This document shows positions 13,519-16,023 of a stretch of DNA of 16,023 nt, in pieces. Source of the DNA: Clostridia bacterium (GTDB taxonomy: Bacteria; Bacillota; Clostridia; CAKSNL01; HGM11501); assembly GCA_030535815.1 (NCBI GenBank), contig JAUNRD010000014.1, positions 1 to 16,023 of the forward strand. The letters are read 5' to 3'. The notes beneath the pieces were generated by a model that did not search any database, was not told the DNA's origin, and saw only the letters and a program-made list of their open reading frames with translations. The first letter of the stretch is position 1. The number at the start of each line of letters is the position of its first letter. The position numbers and the translations under genes are program-made.

Positions 13519-14994
13519 ATGATAAAACATGAAGGTATTTCGTGGATTCTGGACAGACCTCATACAGAAATTGAGGAACTTAAAAAGAAATATCCGGATT
13601 CTAAAGAATATTTGAATCATTATTTTGAATACGAAAGCAAAGTATGCGAAAAGAGGATAGACTTTGTACATTCTCTCGGGATGAAATGTGACAGTGTGGG
13701 CTGGTCTTACCTTGATTTAAATCAGCCGGATGCACTTAAAATACTTGATGAAATAAAAGAATTTTGTCAAAAAGATGGTTGGTTTGCAAGGGGTGGCTAT
13801 GGCTGCAGATATACTGATTTTGAAAGTGATTGGTATGAGGTTTCGGTTCCTGAAGTCAAGGATATATCCCAAAGTGAAGGTAATCCCTATGCGATATATG
13901 CCTATAAAAATTGCAATAAGCCAATTTTTTTTGGGTGGCATAATTTCATACCGGTTCTTGTTTCTGAAAAATTCAGAGAAGTGTGCCTTGAAAACAGCAT
14001 CACCGGAATAAATTTTTGCTGGGCAAAAGATTTGGGGCGATACGATTCTCTGCAATACGCCTTTATGTACCCTGAAAGTCGCATAAAAACCATAGCCTGC
14101 GATAAAGGTCTGATATATAGCGACAGATATTTTCCCTATAATGACGGAGCCGGCGGCACAGAGTATAAGCATACAGAGAAGTATATAAGGCATGATAATA
14201 TGTCTCCGTTATGCAATCGTCTACGCCAATTAGGCGATAAACTACCTTTTCTGGCAGATGTATTTTATGATTTCCAGTTTAATCTGCCGGATTACTATTG
14301 TAAAAGTGAATTGCCGGAAAGTGGATTTGCCTTTATTCAGGGGACAAGTGATGGCTCCGAGCGACAAACGCTTCTTGTACATAAAAATACTGCGGAAATC
14401 TTAATTAAAGAAAAAATGCTTGACAGGAAGGCGCTTTGCCCTACACTGATTTACGACAACGAAATTCCTGCAGGATATATTGAAGCCGTGTTTGAAGGCA
14501 AAGGTTTTGGCGAGTTTGATGCGAACTACGCAATAGAAATGGAGAAAGAATATCATAGAATAAAAAAGTTAAATCGCCCGCAAAGGAAGATAACCGAAAG
14601 TCAGGCATTAAAAGCGTTGCGTGAGGCTAAGCGCAATCGAAAAGAAGATTTTGAAAAAAGGATTAAAAAAGAACTGTCTGAAAATTTGCTTGAGACCGCA
14701 TATGAACCGCTTGTTCCTTATCTCCTTATTGCTGACGGAGCTTTCCTGAGTGATGAGTACGAGCTTTTGTCATATGAAGCATCAGCGAAATACACGTCGG
14801 AATTTCGGGATGAATGTAAAAAAGAAGAGCTTAGCGATACTTTGCAAGGAATAGTTTTCGGAAAATGTGCCGACGGAGATGTGGTCGTTTGGGCTGAAGA
14901 TAAGTCGGTTGTAAGAATAAGTCATGAAACTTTTGACATTGAGGAGAAATGGTCGTCTTTAGCCGAATTTTTCTTTGATGCTGTTACCGGATGA
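13519..14994 (+). CDS. Probable multi-domain immunity protein (Imm11-like and SUKH/SMI1-like)
   Basis: I do not recognise a named gene. The 491-residue protein has no signal peptide or membrane segment and should be cytoplasmic. Residues 1-115 are aromatic-rich and unassigned. Residues 135-320 resemble Imm11/DUF1629-type immunity proteins: PVLVSEKFREVCLENSITGI (145-164), YAFMYPES, and later LLVHKNTAEILIKEKMLDRK. A charged helical linker follows (about 345-390). The C-terminus (395-491) resembles SUKH/SMI1-KNR4 proteins, with YLLIADGAFLSDEYELLSYE, IVFGKCADGDVVVWAED and WSSLAEFFFD. Such proteins neutralise polymorphic or contact-dependent toxins. These are pattern matches by eye, not searches. 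An AGGG site lies eight bases before the ATG. The gene lies between two direct repeats that duplicate the upp 3' end, which suggests acquisition, and no toxin gene is visible. Confidence 0.6.
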   Translation: MIKHEGISWILDRPHTEIEELKKKYPDSKEYLNHYFEYESKVCEKRIDFVHSLGMKCDSVGWSYLDLNQPDALKILDEIKEFCQKDGWFARGGYGCRYTDFESDWYEVSVPEVKDISQSEGNPYAIYAYKNCNKPIFFGWHNFIPVLVSEKFREVCLENSITGINFCWAKDLGRYDSLQYAFMYPESRIKTIACDKGLIYSDRYFPYNDGAGGTEYKHTEKYIRHDNMSPLCNRLRQLGDKLPFLADVFYDFQFNLPDYYCKSELPESGFAFIQGTSDGSERQTLLVHKNTAEILIKEKMLDRKALCPTLIYDNEIPAGYIEAVFEGKGFGEFDANYAIEMEKEYHRIKKLNRPQRKITESQALKALREAKRNRKEDFEKRIKKELSENLLETAYEPLVPYLLIADGAFLSDEYELLSYEASAKYTSEFRDECKKEELSDTLQGIVFGKCADGDVVVWAEDKSVVRISHETFDIEEKWSSLAEFFFDAVTG

Positions 14995-14995
14995 G

Positions 14996-15024
14996 GGTAC
15001 TCTTTAAGGAAAAAGATAGGCTAT
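14996..15024 (+). repeat. Direct repeat copy 2, just after the immunity-like gene
   Basis: GGTACTCTTTAAGGAAAAA followed by GATAGGCTAT starts two bases after the stop of the 13519-14994 gene. It matches 13323-13350 except for one A-to-T change and one extra A. Because copy 1 includes the coding end of upp, copy 2 looks like a duplicated upp 3' end left by insertion. Confidence 0.85.
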
Positions 15025-15074
15025 TCTTTGTGATAAGCAGGGTTTGGATTGCTATTTTCCGCTGTAATCTACAA

Positions 15075-15106
15075 AAAAGCAGGGATTTTAATAAATCCCT
15101 GCTTTT
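15075..15106. terminator. Bidirectional hairpin terminator
   Basis: AAAAGCAGGGATTT (15075-15088) pairs perfectly with AAATCCCTGCTTTT (15093-15106) around TAAT. Read forward it ends in four T; read on the minus strand it ends in six T followed by GTAGAT. It can end the immunity-like gene from the left and any minus-strand transcript from the right. Confidence 0.8.
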
Positions 15107-15134
15107 AATTTACTTTTTTTAACGCAGAACTCTT

Positions 15135-15290
15135 TTATACAAGATTGTTAAATATTTCACAAGCTTGTGTGGGAGTGAAGATTTTTTTGCTTTTGGATAT
15201 TGGATAAACGAGGATATATGATGTAGCATACCTATCCGGATGTACGATTTGCGACTTATATACCTGAAAGAAGTGCTTTTCAGAGGCGTT
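15135..15290 (-). pseudogene. Possible minus-strand gene remnant (51 codons, no start)
   Basis: Reading the minus strand from 15290 down to a TAA at 15135-15137 gives 51 codons with a protein-like composition (for example HFFQVYKSQIVHPDRYATSY, then ILVYPISKSKKIFTPTQACE). There is no start codon in it. An in-frame TAA lies directly upstream (15291-15293), preceded by ATG AAG ATA. The hairpin at 15075-15106, stronger in this direction, follows its stop. This could be the decayed end of a gene or chance. The rest of 14995-15402 holds direct repeat 2, the terminator and a promoter. Confidence 0.25.
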
Positions 15291-15303
15291 TTATATCTTC
15301 ATC

Positions 15304-15332
15304 GTGACAAAAGCGAAAAAGTATGCTATAAT
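15304..15332 (+). promoter_or_regulatory. Promoter for the methyltransferase gene
   Basis: GTGACA (15304-15309) and a perfect -10 TATAAT (15327-15332) are 17 bases apart, with TGC immediately before the -10 (extended -10). It would give a leader of about 65 bases before the ATG at 15403. Confidence 0.7.
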
Positions 15333-15402
15333 AAGGGTGGATAATAATTTTCTCTTTATATAAATAATGAAACGGTAACAAATAGAAGTTACGAGGTACA
15401 GT

Positions 15403-15993
15403 ATGGATGTAATCAATCATTATGATTTATTGATCGATGAAGGTAACGACCCTTTTCGTGACCCTCCTGTATTGCAGGAATATATGTCCCGCTGGGATGG
15501 CGAAAGATTTATAGAAGCATTGGAGCTTACCGGGAATAAAAGGGTTCTTGAGGTTGGCATCGGCACGGGAAGACTTGCCGGTAAGGTTGCACCGCTTTGT
15601 CTGTCTCTCACGGGTATAGATATTTCTCCAAAAACCATTAAGCGGGCAAAAGAAAACTTAAAAGAGCACAAAAACATTTCTTTTATATGTGATGATTTCA
15701 ATGATTATCAATTTAGGGGAACATTTGATGTTGTATATTCGTCCCTTACAATGATGCATTTCAGGGATAAAAAGCAGATTATTTCTAAAATTGATGCATT
15801 GCTCAATAAAGACGGCATTTTTTGCTTGTCCATAGACAAGAACAGAAGCGAATATATTGATATGGGTATTCGCAAGGTGAGAATATATCCTGATTCACCT
15901 GATAATATAAAGTCCCTTATAAGTGCAACCGCAATGTCTGTTGAAACGGTGCTTGAAACCGATAATGCATATATTATCGTCAGTAAAAAATAA
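15403..15993 (+). CDS. Class I SAM-dependent methyltransferase, substrate unknown
   Basis: The 196-residue protein is a small Rossmann-fold methyltransferase. Motif I LEVGIGTGRL (49-58) binds S-adenosylmethionine, the acidic end of strand 2 is Asp73 in TGIDIS, motif II/III corresponds to FICDDFND (94-101), and FDVVYSSLTMMHF (108-120) is the motif IV region of the UbiE/type-11 group. The N-terminus (NHYDLLIDEGNDPFRDPPVL) is a short cap often seen in uncharacterised small-molecule methyltransferases, so the substrate cannot be predicted. It has its own extended -10 promoter and a GAGG site six bases before the ATG. It lies beyond the repeat-flanked gene and shows no operon partner in the window; the last 30 bases after its stop hold nothing recognisable. 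Confidence 0.85.
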   Translation: MDVINHYDLLIDEGNDPFRDPPVLQEYMSRWDGERFIEALELTGNKRVLEVGIGTGRLAGKVAPLCLSLTGIDISPKTIKRAKENLKEHKNISFICDDFNDYQFRGTFDVVYSSLTMMHFRDKKQIISKIDALLNKDGIFCLSIDKNRSEYIDMGIRKVRIYPDSPDNIKSLISATAMSVETVLETDNAYIIVSKK

Positions 15994-16023
15994 TAAAACC
16001 AATTCCGACGAGGCGGCAAAGTC

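Noticed and set aside
13717..14193. Minus-strand open frame opposite the immunity-like gene, as a possible toxin partner
   Set aside because: It has no start signal or recognisable motif and lies wholly inside the plus-strand gene, whose reading frame is open over 491 codons.
1..16023. tRNA or rRNA genes, CRISPR arrays, insertion sequences, integrases
   Set aside because: I looked on both strands and saw no cloverleaf-like tRNA, no regularly spaced short repeats, and no transposase or recombinase motifs. The direct repeats at 13323 and 14996 are only two copies, far apart.

Overview
The window looks like the chromosome origin region of a low-GC, Gram-positive bacterium, most likely Bacillota of the class Clostridia. 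The gene order dnaN-dnaA-oriC-rpmH-rnpA-yidD-yidC-jag-mnmE-mnmG-rsmG-noc-parS-parA-parB is the classical origin cluster of that phylum. AT-rich intergenic DNA, strong AGGAGG-type ribosome binding sites, an SLH-domain surface protein and a Noc homologue all fit. No genus can be named from the sequence alone.

Layout. Positions 1-1698 carry dnaN (5' end only) and dnaA, both on the minus strand. Positions 1699-2016 are the oriC-type gap: DnaA-box-like 9-mers near dnaA, an AT-rich stretch, and divergent promoters for dnaA and rpmH. Positions 2017-4351 are rpmH-rnpA-yidD-yidC-jag, closed by a terminator. Positions 4443-8396 are mnmE-mnmG-rsmG, also closed by a terminator. Positions 8536-11314 are the segregation block: noc, two parS sites in a structured 312-base gap, then parA (soj) and parB (spo0J). 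Positions 11328-13334 hold a secreted SLH-domain protein and upp.

Downstream of upp the conserved block ends. A 491-codon gene resembling polymorphic-toxin immunity proteins (Imm11-like middle, SUKH/SMI1-like C-terminus) sits between two near-identical 28/29-base direct repeats. The first repeat includes the last three codons of upp, so the 3' end of upp has been duplicated. This is what insertion of a small cargo unit at the end of upp would leave. A perfect 19-bp inverted repeat lies just upstream of the cargo gene. Beyond it come a bidirectional hairpin terminator, a possible minus-strand gene fragment, and a class I SAM-dependent methyltransferase with its own promoter.

How the genes work together. 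DnaA and DnaN start and process replication. RpmH, RnpA, YidD, YidC and Jag couple translation, RNase P and membrane insertion. MnmE, MnmG and RsmG modify tRNA and 16S rRNA. ParA, ParB and parS segregate the origin, and Noc links nucleoid position to division. The accessory part of the window is 13323 to the end, and the most promising structure is the repeat-flanked immunity-like gene.
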